64,000 bases of DNA from Atriophallophorus winterbourni (taxonomy: Eukaryota; Platyhelminthes; Trematoda; Plagiorchiida; Microphallidae), in assembly GCA_013407085.1 (NCBI GenBank), contig JACCGJ010023559.1, positions 1 to 64,000 on the forward strand. The letters are read 5' to 3'. The translations under genes and the position numbers were made by a program. Positions 38,101 through 53,100 of the stretch are shown in pieces. The stretch's first letter is position 1. Every line of letters starts with the position of its first letter. The notes beneath the pieces are model-generated. The model made no database searches, was not told where the DNA came from, and saw only the letters and a list, made by a program, of their open reading frames with translations.

Positions 38101-41100
38101 CACAAGTTGTCTCTACCTCCCGTTTGCTTGGGTGACTGCCATCGAAGTACAATGCGGGCGGAATCACTTTCGTCTGCCGAGAGTTGCCGAGGTTCGCTAG
38201 GCAAAGCTTTAATCAATAAAGAGAAATAAATTTAAACATTCTCCAGATTCGACGAATGAAATAACTGTAAAAATGATTTCAATCATCAAAGCATGACAGA
38301 TTCGTAATCACAATGCAAAATTGAATAAAGTTTACAAAACCAAACTCGGAGAAATAATAAATAAATAATTAACAACTTCATAAATAATTTGTGATTTTGT
38401 TACCACGTATTTAGGATCTTACAACTGCCCACCTTTTAGGAGAAAAAAGAATGATTCTGAGACAAACTTGGAAACGCTCACAATGATATTTACATTACAT
38501 TTTATGCCTTCAATGAGTAACATAATATATTGACCCGAAAGCAATAAAAGGTTTTTATTTGGCCTGACTTTACTAGAACCCATCGAACGTAATTATGTTC
38601 ATCGCTCCGTCAGGAATGAAAATTTATTCCTTTTGGCTCTCAAGAAATTTTGTACCAGTGACTTATTGTGGGATTAGATTATTTAATTGGTTCAATATTT
38701 AAGATTTATGGTCGAAAAAGCAATTATATATAATGAATCGGACCTCATAAATCATATATATTTGGGAGAAAAATCAGGGTTGGCTCTCACATAGTCGTCT
38801 AGTTTTTATTTCAGTATAGCTTAACTGTTGAAGTTTAAGAAATTTGCAGGTGAGGAATTCCAAACAAAATACACAATTTACTTTGTATTGTGGGATATTT
38901 AACATGCAACCATAACCTCGGATGTTGGACGGAGTTATACATAACATTATTGTTTAGTAGGCACCCTTGCGTAATTCTGTATACCAACAGCATTTTTCTT
39001 GACTACTTTAGTTCAAAATTGATTGAAAACACTGATTGGGCATCTAATGACGGTATCGAGCAAACCGGGATAAAGCACTAAACCAAACCATCAGAATTTG
39101 ATGAGAAGATTCATACACTGCTAGAATCTTGTATTATGGAAATCGAATGCAGTCAAAAAGAGTTAGTTAATGAGTTTCCAATGCATGCATGTTATTCACA
39201 ACCATATAATGCCTCTTCCAAACTCACACAATTAAATGGTAATAATTTACGTGTGTATAACTTTACATCTGTCTAACAAACATAACTGATATGGTCACAT
39301 AATATTCACAAAGATATTAACCGCTGAAATGAACCTTGATATTATTTTCAATTACTTTTATTGCAGCTATCTGCCCCCGTAATGTTTCACTGTTCCGCAT
39401 GCCGTGACATCTTGCGGCCGACTATTGACCTTTATTCAACCTTTTCAAATGCATGTCTTTAGATTTAAAGCGAGGTCGGGAAATGGGTCACTATGCCTAC
39501 TATGATCACATGGAAACTCGTTTCCTTTTCAAAGCGTCCAGCGTCGCAAGAATTCTCAAGCATGAATAGATAGTTGGTACAATTTACTTTTGGAAATATG
39601 AATAAATAAACATTCAACAGTCGGTAATTTGATAGAAATGAGCCACCTCGCCATTAGGATTTTATGTACGTTAACCAATGTACATGCTCTCGTAATGCGG
39701 GACGCGCTGGCAGTATCCCACGGAAAATGTAACTGGAAACTTACGTCTGAACATCACCCAAGCTGACAGAATACAAGTTTTCTGATAAAGTGAGCATATC
39801 TATCCTAGCCAATCTGATGGACAATGGATACCATATGAAATCTGAGGATGTGTTCTCAATCGTTTTCACGGATCAACAGAGTCAGCCATCAACACTTAGA
39901 TTATTTTGAGCACAGCTGCATCGATAGGCTTAGAAAACTTTAAAACGAACTCACTCGTGCAGACACGATTAGTATTTGTTTTCTTTTCACTTTGGCGAAA
40001 ATTAACATCGACTAAGCAGACGAAACAATATTACGTGACCTTGACTTGTTTGATATTGATAAGGACTATTTTTCATTTGTTCTGCTTAAAAATTCCTGTC
40101 CTGCAGATTTGATGTTAACATAATATTTTTTGCAGAAATTCATTTCGATTATTCGCCACCACAACGTGTCAATAAATCAGATATTCAGAAGAAATATGTG
40201 TATTCCATTAAAAGTTTCGCAACTTACTTGTGCAATGCGAATCTAGCGTATCGAGTAATGGATGTCTGAAGTATCCATTCTGACACTGACACGCCTCGCT
40301 TGATCCCCCGACATCTGATATGCGATCCTTATCAATCGTTTTGCTTAGATAGAAACCTCCTCGATCAATAAAGTGGGAATATTGGTCGACTGCTGGCTGT
40401 TGGTTGGACCTGAAAGAGTTTCTGGGGCAGGCAAGACATCGCGAGTTGCCCAAATGACGTTTGTACTCATTCTGTCTGCAAACTGTTACAGGTGGAATGA
40501 TAAGTGATCCGAATTTCATAATTAGTGTGCATTCTTATGGCGTGAAACTTCAACTTGATTTAATATTTATTTGAGACGGAAACCTTACAGCTTTTTATCA
40601 GAACTCAAATTAAATCATATTTTGTATTTTCGTGACAAAAAAACTTGTAATGGAAAATATAATATTATATATATATAATACAATATATAATAATATAATA
40701 TATATATATATATATAATATATTAATATATAATATAATATCAAATTCGAAGGCTTAACAATGTCTGCAGTGTTAATTCGTTCAAGGAACTAGTATAATTA
40801 TTATATGTTTAATTTGTTATTTCATCATGTTTAAATGTGATTGACATATTTTGGACTAAATTGTAAATTTTTCCGCAAACTTCGATCCTCACCAAACCAC
40901 AAAGTTAGAGAATCTGCAACTTCAGTGCAAGCGTTGATTTCTCGTCAGTTCGGTAACTTTGACGGGATTAGTCCGTAAACAACCCATTTTGAGACTACAC
41001 AAATGATGCAGGTAGCGCAAGCAAATTGAATTAGTGGTAAGTGCTACGGTTCGACTGTTTTCAAACACGCTGAATACGCGGTGCTAGGACAAAAGTAACC

Positions 41101-44100
41101 AGTGGCAATTAATTTGACGCAACAAAGCGAAGTCTTTAATGTGAAAATCCTATACGATGAACAATTTCAACGCCCAAGGTTAATTTTTAAAAGTAACTGA
41201 TCGCACGAAGTAATTGGAATTAGGCTTAAAAACAAATGAATAACCGAATGAAGCCAACAACAACAAATTTTGAGCATGATGCAAAAATTTTCAATCACAA
41301 TCGGTCGAATAATGAATGATCTCAATTCTCGTAAGACACTGGACTGCCAATTTGAAGAAATTAAGAACATTGCTCACAACTCTGGTAGAGCACGTGCTAA
41401 CTTACCGAATAATGATTAGTGCGAAACTAGTGTTCAGTAGTTAACAAATTGAGTGACCTGTTTATTTTCAAAACAATTTTTATGTTTCTACATGAGATGC
41501 CCAATTGCTCAAACATTCTATTTGATGTGATAAGTACTGCGACGAGTAATCATGGAAACATTTGAAGACACGGGATACGAGTTTCGTTTTATGACATCAC
41601 ACGGATGTCATTGAAACAAGACTCATCTACCGCTGCAGCAACTTATATTGCGAAACTTACTCCAAAATTTCAAGCAGGATAATCGGTTCGTCAATCAAAT
41701 CGTTGCGACTACGCTTTAAATTTAGCGAAATCAATATATCAAATATGCAACCATATTCGGATATATTAATTATAGCAACAAAATGTATATTCGAATCACC
41801 TAACTACATTTTAGCATTTTGCAGAATAGAGTTTACCATTATATTGTTAACTAACATCTCAATGAAAATTGCCTAAACTTATATGAAAAGTCCGTTTTAT
41901 CGATTCTTACAGTTTTCACACACAAATTTCTATATTTCAAATGATCGAAAATATCAGTACTTGAGAACAGATATCCGAAAAAACTCACCATGACAGGAGA
42001 ATGTCTGATCGTAAGTTTCCAATTTGACGCCATATCCGGGTAGACATTGACACAAATTATTTCTATCGTGTAAATAATTCATAAAATAATTTATTCCATT
42101 CACACTATCGCTCCAACCATTGTCTGCATCGCATTTCAAATTCGGCATTGTTTGGGTGACAGTTAAAGCTGACCCTGGGCCGCATTCGCCTGTCACCGTG
42201 ATAGATTGATTCGTAGTTGTGGGCACTGTTCTCGGGAAAGTGAAAAGACCAAACTGCAGTTGAGGACAAACATTGTAAGTAACATGAACCCTTCTCAAGG
42301 TTGAGCAAGTTCCTTCATCGCTAACCGTTATCACCAAGTTAGAGCTTTGTGGTGAGAATCTATGTTTGTAATGGACGACATGCTCTCCCAGTGAGGTGTT
42401 ATCGTGGCTCATTCGGCCCAATTTCAAGATATCGATGAACAAGAATTTTTTCACATCTCTGAAATTAAAATCGAGTAAGGGGTCATTCACGTTTGTCCTC
42501 ACTGCAAAAGGGCTTTATCAGCATGTTTTGCAATATGAATGTTAATTAAAATTTGTGTTATGTTGAAACAAATCTCGTGAATTATTTTTGATAAAGTGGC
42601 ACGTTCGTTATATGTACATCAGTTTGGTAAACCAAATAATAGCAAAATGTTTTACTCAGATTTATTTTTCTCTCGTTTACTTTATTTTAATTAATGACAT
42701 TAGATTCGATTCACAAATTAAGGCGTCCATCAACTATGAGACGTTGACGTATACGTGAGCAGTCGTTTGTATACATTGAGTGTTTCAGCTGTGGCATAGT
42801 AATTTCACTGAAAAAGGTTACTGACGTTATTGAATGAATGAATGGTGCGCTTAAATCGACAATCGTATTACTGTAAACGGTTCTCGGATCGGTGGTATCA
42901 GCACACCCAAGAGAATTATGTTCGGTGTGACCAACAGTTTGTTATTTATATTGGCGGTGATTTATTTGTCACTATGAAGCATAATTTCACATTATCAGCA
43001 TACGTTGTTGCATAGGCTTCAGCGATGGTTGTTGTATGCACATCAACAGCGCAGTGCTTCAAATGACTAAGCATTCCCATTCGCTGCGCTTACAGCTATG
43101 AGCAGTATTTGGTTGACCGGCGGCATCTACAGGCTGCCGGTATGACTTACTTTTAGCAGCCGATCATTATCTCGTTTTTTATCAGATTGCAGATTATGCT
43201 TTACGCAGTGCCACCAAAAAAGCGGTCAAAAGCAAGTTCTTCCCAACTCGAATGGTCAATTCGATGAGCGTTCATATCGGTTTAGCAAATGATTTAGGAA
43301 TGCATGTGTGTTTGTTCCGAAGGTCAACTTTCTATCCGTAGATTAGATCTTTTTGAATACGAACATCTTCCATTCAGTACACATGGTTAAGCAAGCCTAG
43401 GCCGTGCTGTCAAAATAAGCTGAACATTCCCAGTAGACTAGCTTCAGAAAACTCTTCTGCATTCGATAGGTTTTCGATTCACGTTATGTTCAAGATGCAA
43501 CGCATGCTCAATAATTGAAAGCATTCAGCGTCCATTCGCGTCCTGCGTGGACGGTCAAGCTGTTTCTGCAAAACCTTGTGGCATTTTGTACGCGGGCACT
43601 GTATTCCATCATTTTGTAATCACGGTTAGCTTGAGGGAAACGCTCCATTTATCAACGATAAAGAATCAATCGATAAAGTGCCTGTTCTCTTGCTGTTATT
43701 CAGTGTGTGATGAGTTAATATGGGATTCCGTTATAACGAAATAACTTTAATCTCGCTAAACCGTCGATCTATCTATTTGGATCATCAAGTTTAGTTTTAG
43801 TATCTAGCTTTTCAATGGTTGATAACAGCTCAGCATTTTCAGGTGAATGTGACAAAACCATACTATCACTAGAGTAGAGAGAAGAAGTGCATATAACAAT
43901 TTCCCATTTGTTAAAATTGTTAGAAAACCGGTTCAACCGATTATGGAGTATGGGAGGTGTTTAAATTCTGGTTAGATTCATGGCATTAATGATCCGATTA
44001 TACACATCACAAATGCTACCAGTTTCTGCGATGTTTCAAGTACCGGAGCTAAATACATTCCATTTTTTCTCTAGCTCATCCTCCAGCAGTCTTTTGGAAC

Positions 44101-47100
44101 TTATTTCGAGCATTCCAAGAAGGTGTAAGTTTTTGATCCGCTGGCATATGCATGTACTTCTAGAATGTATTGGCTTCGAACCATTCGCTAGTTCGAGCTT
44201 TCATTGGAGTATAATTCGACAGAGCGACTTGGCGTAGGCAGTTTTAAAGCACTTACCTAGTTTTGCTGAGCTAGTCTGCGAAAGCTCACTCGAATCGCAC
44301 AGCAAGATGAGGTTCGCACATACGAATTACATCGATCCTTGGCTTACCAGTCATTTTTGCGCGGTAATTTCTAGTCTTGTACGGCTTTAGTTTAGAACGA
44401 AACAACGAATGGTCAGTGTCACAGTCTGCACTTTTGTAAGTAATATGCGTTCCATATTAGCGCGCCTAACAAGAAGAAAATCAAGCTGATGCTATTGCTT
44501 CGTGCGAGGAAGTTTCCAAGAGATTTTGTTGTGGCTTTGTTTGAGAGAAAGTGTTAGTGACAAAAAGACTGAACTATGTCTGTAGTTCCGAAAGGCTTTG
44601 ACTAATTTCATTTGTTATACATATAGGAACATTCCATGGGACTTTGGCAAAGATTCGTGATCTGCGAAATCACTGACATTGAAATCTCTTAAATCCACTA
44701 CACCGTTGTTAAGCGGTACACTTTTAAATACAGCTGTTAGGTGAAATTACAACGCGTAGTCTTCAGCAGTCGTTGCATTACCGTTGACTAATGTTTGTTA
44801 ATTCTGGGTTAATTTGGAGATCTATCTTTAGCATCCCGGACGTAGTAACTACGTCTATTGCAAAACAGACAGAGTAATCCTAAGAATTTTCCAGCTTATT
44901 GTTTATAACTGCTGATTTTCTTATCTTTGATTTCTTTCTTATCTTATCTTATCTTTTCTGTTATTCGAGGCGTCCTTATGAAATCAGGAAGGCATGGATT
45001 ACACGTTACATATTTCCAAGTTCAAAGCTGATATCTTTGTGCCAGCAATTTATTTTGCTGGTACGGAAATAAACGCTCTGATGTTTATCCGTTTCTAATC
45101 TCCATAGACCCATTGAGGATAACAGACCGTGGCGAGAGGACACTATAATGAAATGGGGGGCGTTAAACTTGAGGCAGGCGGTAAGCGTCAAATAAGACAC
45201 GTAGATCACTTTCACTGTCGAAAGCAGCCCCAGTCACTGAACTCTACGCCATCGAGTCACCTGATTTCCATGTTATTTGCCAGAGATATAGAATAGAGTG
45301 TTCTCGCAAGGAGTGCGCTGTAACGCTGGGAATTTCAAAATGGCGAATTAGATGTTGCCCACGCATGCTCGTTCATCACGACGCATTGGAATCAAAGAAA
45401 CATCTAAGCTGATACATTTAGACAACTATGCCGTCGCTGAACTTGCTAGGAAGAAAGAGAGTACAACTTCAAACTCTTTAAAAGGACTTTGGTTCCCGGT
45501 TCTTCTCTGGAGGTTGTCTTCTAAAACTTTTCAATGAATGGATTATACACATGCTAGCGGAGGTTTCAGATAAGGGTTTTCATTCATCTGTATGTGACAT
45601 TATATATTGATCTACGTGATTTTGAATTAAACGTAGCATTGACAAAACAGCTTTATTGGAAAACAGGTGTTGGGGTGCTTCATTTGGATAGCTGCACGAT
45701 GTTCTGGCAGAATTTATTTAACTGATCTTTATAGACAGTTACCACAGAAACTAGGTACAACTATAATATGAAAAGAAATGCAGTAATAATTACGAACCAT
45801 TGTTTTCCCTAAAGCTACGGAAATTAAACTGGTACTTTGAACATTAATTAATTTATCAGTCTATGCAATAAAGCAAACTGTTGGGGAAAAATAATCATAC
45901 CCATATTCCATCTACCTTCTCATATAAGGAATTATTGAGCAAAATTTCTGTATTGGAATATTCTGTTCACGATGTTGCAATTACAGTAGACGATTCTTTT
46001 GTAGAAATGAACTAAATTAAATCTTAGAGAACTAGAAAACTGGATAAAAAATACACAAGATATTAAAACAAGGTGTTGTTCACACCACAACCGGTTTCTG
46101 GCTGTTTGGAGGAGGTGCAGAAAGTGAGCGTTGTAACAGTAGAAAATAGTGGCATACAAAGTTAGATTTTAAATTTATTGTTTGATATGGTTCGTACAAA
46201 GAACCACGATGTTTAAACACAGAATAACAAAGTGATTCCTTGGGAAGCACTCAATGCGCTAATGGATGAACATCGGGGTTCGTTGTACAAACCCTATTAA
46301 ACCGTGGCTTCAAAGTCTAATATGTTTACCACTTTTTCACTGTTGCAAGGCTCACTGAAGCTAATCTTACTGTTTCTACCAGATGACGTCAAACAGCCAG
46401 AAACGGGGGATGTGGTAAGCACATAACATTGGTCATCCATTAGCGCCTTGAGTGCTTGACAGGGAATCACTTAGTGGTTCTGCGTTTAAACCTCGTTGTA
46501 TGAACCATATTAAACAGTGACTTTTTATCTAACTTTATTTACACAATATATTGTTTTCAATAGCCAGAATTCTTGTAAACAACGAACGGATACCAAAATT
46601 TGTTTTTTTCAGCTAAAATTGGCTTGTCCCATTTCCAGATGTGTAATGTATACACATTCAAAAACTGAACCGTGCTTGAATGATACGATAAAACAGGTCT
46701 TGGTAGATAACCACCAATTCGTTCTACTATATTTTATTTTGCTAAAGTTTCAATTACCCAACTATATTTTATGGGCGCACAAAAGATTGAAGTTATTATA
46801 CCCACTAGTCGATTTAGAGAAAACGACTTGTTCTTCAGTAAAGGAATAGATGAGCAATGCTATCATCAATTTATTCATCACCAACAATCGACGATGCTTA
46901 CTCATACTGCGGATGAATACCTCCGTTCGTCTGATTCAGTTCAATTGTCAAATATTCACGACAATTGCGAGCCGCGTTATTGTCCGGATATTCTTGACAC
47001 CCGCGTAGAGTGTACACTACTGCCACATCCACAAGACCCACTTTTGGTAGTTCAATCACGGGAGAAATCAGCAAATTGCGGTTTTTCTCACGCTCCACTT

Positions 47101-50100
47101 GACACACGCCAAATATCTTACGTTGCAATAGCGGATGCGTTTGCAATCGCCACTGAAAAATCAATCACGAGATGTTGTGGAGAAAGTCAAACTATGTCAT
47201 AGTTACTAATCTACTTGGAGCGGATCGTGGCATTAAAAATTCTAGTTAGAAGGCATAATTTCATAGGTTAGAATACTTAACCATGGAAGAAATTGTTGTT
47301 CTACCTGAAATTAGTTCGGGATGAACAAAACTGATTTTTTTATTATGTTGTCTCTGTTATTACATCAGAAAGAAATGATCACAGTGAAATATGTCAGGAA
47401 AATCATTTCGGTAATAAAAGATACAATGTTTAGAGCAATGAAATCGGCTACGATAGGCAGAATATTGAATATTTTGACTAATATATTGTAGCAAAATAGT
47501 TTGAGTATCCGGAATTATAGTTTTCGCCAAAAACCAGCGTCGATTTTCTCGGTAATTCGAGGCGAACTGAGCGAAATTTTCGGGAAAAAATTCTGTAAAC
47601 TTGTCAACATTCAACTGCTAATCATGGATACTCTGTCAAATTGAATTTGGAAAATGATGACAGTATTGTTATGGTGGTCCACCTCAAATTTTGATTGATG
47701 TTGGTGGATTAGAGTTAACAATAACGATTGGCAGGTCAGCGAAAATTTGAGAAATGTTGAATTCCAAGTGCCGTGAATTTCGAGAAAATGGCATAGATTC
47801 GTGGAGTGCACGATTTGTTGAATCAATACGGGTAAATGTAATTAACCAATGATAAGATGATACTGACATCAAGAAATATTTGAAAGAATAAATAGAGTAA
47901 GGATCACTGCCTAGGCGATTAAAAGCAAGTAGAAACTTTCGACATATTTTGTACTAAAATAAAGACAAATGGCAATCGGTGAAAAACACAAGGTTAGATT
48001 TAATTGTCTAAACCCGCACCGCCGTTACGGAATAACTAATATAACATTTGAAATTTCGAACAAGGCATATATTTTTTCTCCCAACATAATATATTGTATA
48101 CAGAATCAAACCTGTATATTATACCATTATCATATTTTAACTGAATTGCCAAATGTTTTAAAATAATAAAAAAATTGCGTTTATGTGTCGTACTCTCTCA
48201 TTACGATGCTCCAGCAGTTGTCCACATGCATAGCCCTAGGAAATTGGTTTAACTGCAGTCTGACCTAGGCGTCGATCACATGCACAGTAAAAATTGTAGG
48301 CTCCATATGTATATAAACGCATATAAATACGCCATTCAACGAATATTACTAAATTAAAATGGAAGAATTCCAAATATTGTCCATTTCAATGATGGAGTTT
48401 TTTGCGACATTCGTTTTTTTCATTACTCATCCAATAGCCTTATATCTATGACTACTATGAAGGCGAATCTGGTTTAAACTGTTGGCCTCCTTCGGTCGAT
48501 ATCTACTATGGATTTAAAATCGCATGAATTTTTCAAGCTCCGCCGCTTTTCGGATGAGTAAACAGTTCGATTCAAAAGGAAAAATCTCCGCCGCAGCGCT
48601 CGTAGCGATAGGCGTACTTGGAAGACTGATGCTAGTTGCTCGGTGAAATGTGTAATCTACGATTAACAGCCGAGAGAAGTATCTGCTCTTCCACGGCTTG
48701 CAAGCGATGCTTTACACAGTGCTTCCAACTTAACGATCAATTGCAAGTTCTTCCCGACTCCTAGGGTCAATGACAAGACCTCTCATATCAATTTTGCAAA
48801 CCTTTTGTACCACAAGCGCGGTATGCCCAAAGGTAGACTTCCTGATTTCAACTCACCATAGAGTCGAACTTTTAGATTACGATCATTTTCCATTCTGTAG
48901 ACGTGGCCAGGTTACCGTAGACAGCGCTGCTGTAATAGGGTTGACATGCCCTTTAGACCTGCGTTAGAAAGCACTTCAAAGTGAGTCACTTTGTCAATCC
49001 ACGATATGTTCAAAATACTCCGGATGATTTGTAGATGGAAAGCATTCAGCTTCTGTTGTGGATGATTCAGGTTTCACTGTCCTACAGAAAAGTATTTAGT
49101 ACACACGCGCTGAATACCATCAGTCTTTACAGTCAAGTGCATTACTCTTTCCTGTCAATGGATTCTAACAATGAACGAATAATGACCTTAGTGTTCCATC
49201 CGTAGAATGACTTAACGTAGCTGTGAAGCAAAGGGGTAACTACAAAGACTGGCATGATTTACTGTTTTCGATCCCGGGGTAGAGTACATACGAACTATGA
49301 TAAAACCATAAAACAAGAAGTGGTATCTAATATATAAAAAAACATGATTTCCCCGGCGTTAGCTACTTCAACATTGCATGTCGAGGTACACCGCAAGCTA
49401 ATGAAAATTGTTGATGCAATATCAGATTCACAATCGAAAATGCATAATTGAAAGCAGTGGTTGCAAGTTGTCAACGACATTGGATCTCGTGATTTGATGG
49501 CTGTAGACATATTTAGTATACCTAGATCCTTCAACTACAACGTTAATGGGGTCCGACCTCTTGTTTTCACTTCCTTGAAGGTTGGTATGTCATTTTTTAT
49601 GGAACTCTAACTGAGAAACACTTCCACCGGACGTTAGACGATGTGCAGCCAAACGTGTTCAGTTGAAAACAAACAGATAATCATCGCAACCGCCGTCTAA
49701 TGGCAATCGCTTTACTAAAATGTCGTTGGAAACGACGAAACGGCTCAGCTCAAGTCGAACCAATAACTCAATTAAGTTATTAAAATCCTTCAAATACACA
49801 TATTCGAATTCTTATTGTTTAGCTTAAAGAATACATGAAACACGCAAGCTTTGCGAAGGACATTCACCTGGACTGGTTCAATTCACAGAGATTTGAATTC
49901 AGCGCTGCATGACTGAGGCTGAGCTATCGAATCGAAGATGTCACTACTCCGTAGCGATTCCTGAAATCTTTTGTTGGAGTTTCAGTCTATTTCAATGAAC
50001 GTTCAGCGCAATGTAATGAAATCAATAACCTTGAACTAAGCCTTCCTAATAAGATGTGGGTTTTATGAGCCTAATAAATGAAGGTGACTGAACAGTCGGC

Positions 50101-53100
50101 AATATTTAACATTCACCATCATCTGAAAACTCGTTAATAAGCTAATCAAGACCTTACAAACATCTCAAGCTGTTGATCCGCTCAAACGCAGATCAAGGGT
50201 ACCACATCCGCAGCTTTATCGAACATCAAATATGGAATTCCATAAAATTTAAATAACCGATTGATTTTTTGGCGACTAATGGTACGTGTTCCATTCTTGT
50301 GCCAATTCAGGTATGTTAAATAAGCTAAATTGGTAAATAACAAATCCACGTGAATGACAAAGCTGAGAAAAAGAACTGTCTGATTAATTTTTCTGATGAT
50401 TTATTAAACCGTGCGACAAACATACTAAATTTTAAAAATACTTAATTGCATGATTTCCATAACACACCCCACGACCGGTTTCGTGCTGTATGCACTCATC
50501 GGGTAGGGGCAGTAGAATCAGTCTCCGCATCTGCTTGAAACAGTGGAGGAATGGGAAACAAGTAGCGCTTGAATGCCAATGTTGGATAAGGCTGGTACGA
50601 ACAAGCTGTTTAATCACATGGGTCCAAACCGATGTGACATTGGTTAAATCCATAACCATGAACAAAAATGCTCGTTTGCATGCTAAGATTGGTTATGCGA
50701 AGGTAGCATAAAAGAAGCGTTACCCAATAAGCTCACTAACATTTCAGTATTTGTAATTTTGCCTAAATTTAAAGTTCAATTAGTAAACAGAATAAATCAT
50801 CATCTCATAAAGTTTTTTTAAATGTAATTACATTCAGACTATTTAGTAAAATGTAAAAATTACGTTACGTCCTAGTTTCTGCTATCATTTCAATCTAAAT
50901 TCTCCCAAAACTCCCAAACAGCGAAACAAAAATGAAACCACTCACTTCGTTGTAATCAAATTAATTTTTAAATGCGCGATTAATCATCATTAGTTTCTGC
51001 GCGGAAAACAATGTGGGTGAACTGTTGTGTAAAAAACTATATGCATCTAACTCTCGCCAGCGCAATATAATAGCATGCAGCTCACCATTCATTTCCGAAA
51101 TCTCCACTTTGGATCACCTGACTAAATACGGAATATCGATACGGCTCCAAATTGTTTCGCCACATTTCCCTTTTACCTTCGCACTATTAACATCCTAATA
51201 AACTATTAATGGCGGCGATTTCGTTCCCGTCGATATCCTAATTAGTTATGGCCAATTTAACAGAAAAATATAAATCCAATGAGGACATCTAACGTGATTT
51301 TCAAAAATATTTGGGTACTGAAAGAAATTCGTTCGTGCTTGCTTTTCTCACATAACAATAAATATTCATTTAAATTTGTGTTAATTGGATTGGCTTGCTG
51401 AATAAATCGAAAAATATTTGTCAATTTAAAAAAATAACATTCAAAGTGATAAAATATTAAATTCAAGATTTTTATCTAAAATCCCTTGCATCTAATTCGA
51501 CATTTCAGATATCTAATAAAATACGCTAGTCACTTGTGTTTTATAATGAATAATTAAATGAACTGCCGGTCAATATTCAATCCTGATGGAAAATTTTGCT
51601 ACAATGTTCAAGGTATTTGATACTGCTTTTAACATGTCGACACTGAAAACATTTAAAACAAAATTCGAGACATATTTCTCCCTTCTGTTATCAGTTGATG
51701 TTGTAACTCTCGTCTGAAATAAAATAGCAAGTGACTTTGAAATCTCAGTGCCAGTATCGGTCACTCTGGCAATTTATTCGAAGCGTGATAAGCGTAAGTG
51801 AAGATGAAACGAAACGACTTTAAAACAAGATTAACGCTGCTCTCAAGAGGCTGAAGTTCAAGGCACAGATTATTAGTGCTGAATATTTCCGAATGAAAGC
51901 CGAAGATTACGCAATTCCGCAATTCTACGGTCTACTTAAATGTGCACAAAGAAGATATCCCGCTACGTCCTATCCTTTCACTGCCCGGAGCACCCACGCA
52001 TAGATTGTTGAAGGATGTAAGAAGAAAACTCCCATATCTCGTCAGAGGCTCAGAACATTTCGTAAACTCGGCAGAAGAATTTCTCATAAAACTGCAAAAT
52101 GGGAAGATAACTGACGACGAGCTGATGGTCTCATTCGATTTCACCGCTATTACAATGGCCAAGCAAACAATTTTATAGCTGCTACCGGAACATGGAACAA
52201 TGTATGGCAGAAATCGAATCACTCATGAGGAACTAATGACAATCTTGTATTTTTGCCACCACACCCAATTCAAGTTCAATGGAAAATTGTACGAGCAGAT
52301 CAAAGGAACTCCTATGGGGTGGCCTACCTCTAGCTGATAGTGGAAACAGTATTAAAAAGATTGGAACGTATTGCCATTCCTTTAATAGAACCGAAACTTT
52401 GGCCAAGCTACGTGAACGATATCTTCATCGTAATCAAAAAATCACGAGTCGTATACGCTCATAGACGAATGAAATGTGTAATACCATGAAACAGATATCA
52501 ACAGGTGCCTACCGTTCTTGTATGTCCTCGTATCTGGAAGCGACACAGGATCCCTACAGACAAGCGTCTATAGGATACACACATACGTACCAAATCCTAA
52601 ACATCAGAAGCAACCATCCGATTGCACACAAAATGAGCTGTGTACGAGCGCTGTTCAACCGAGCTCACACGCATTGCAACTGGTCTGAAATACTGGGGGA
52701 GGAAGAAAGATACCTTTTCAAGGCTCTGATTAAAAACGGCTACCCGAAGAACTTTATACTGAGATACAAATCGCCAAGAAGCTTTTCTACGGAGCAACCG
52801 AACGCACAGGTTAGGAAACCCCTACCATACATTGAAAAAGTTTTAGAATTCGTTTCAAGAGTACTGCGACCACTTGGAATCAATGTTACACACAGACATA
52901 CGCGAACACTTCACAATCAGCTGAGGAAATTGATCGATGGCTTAAAAGAAGAAGACAAAACAAACGCGGTCTACAAAATCCCATGCGGGGATTGTGAGAT
53001 GCATTACGTGGAACAAACTGGAAGGAAACTGGGTGCCAGACTGAGTGAATACCAATGAGCTGTGAGGAGGCACGATTACAAATCGCTACCATCAATTCAC

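Larger units (their letters stand above)
46075..46540. repeat. Inverted pair of ~213-bp hammerhead repeats (family A)
   Basis: Left part (46,075-46,270) is in minus and right part (46,270-46,540) in plus orientation: AAGCACTCAATGCGCTAATG (46,243-46,262) is the reverse complement of the block at 46,434-46,457. In the right part the unit restarts after about 213 bp (CGTTGTA at 46,281 and 46,494), so one full monomer plus the beginning of a second is present. Confidence 0.75.
42502..46920. other. Eph intron
   Basis: Contains RTE-like pieces (42.99-43.57 and 44.29-44.59 kb, minus), a TTATC microsatellite and the inverted hammerhead pair at 46.07-46.54 kb. The interval 44.6-46.07 kb has some higher-GC, possibly RTE-derived sequence without clear frames. 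Confidence 0.4.

Noticed and set aside
46771..47202. 143-codon open frame on the plus strand
   Set aside because: It is the antisense shadow of the Eph ligand-binding exon at 46,921-47,152, which has conserved residues and correct splice borders.
47360..47872. Overlapping minus-strand frames just upstream of the Eph ligand-binding exon, considered as its N-terminal exon
   Set aside because: No Eph-like pattern and no suitable donor in phase; the 54,359-54,522 exon fits better.
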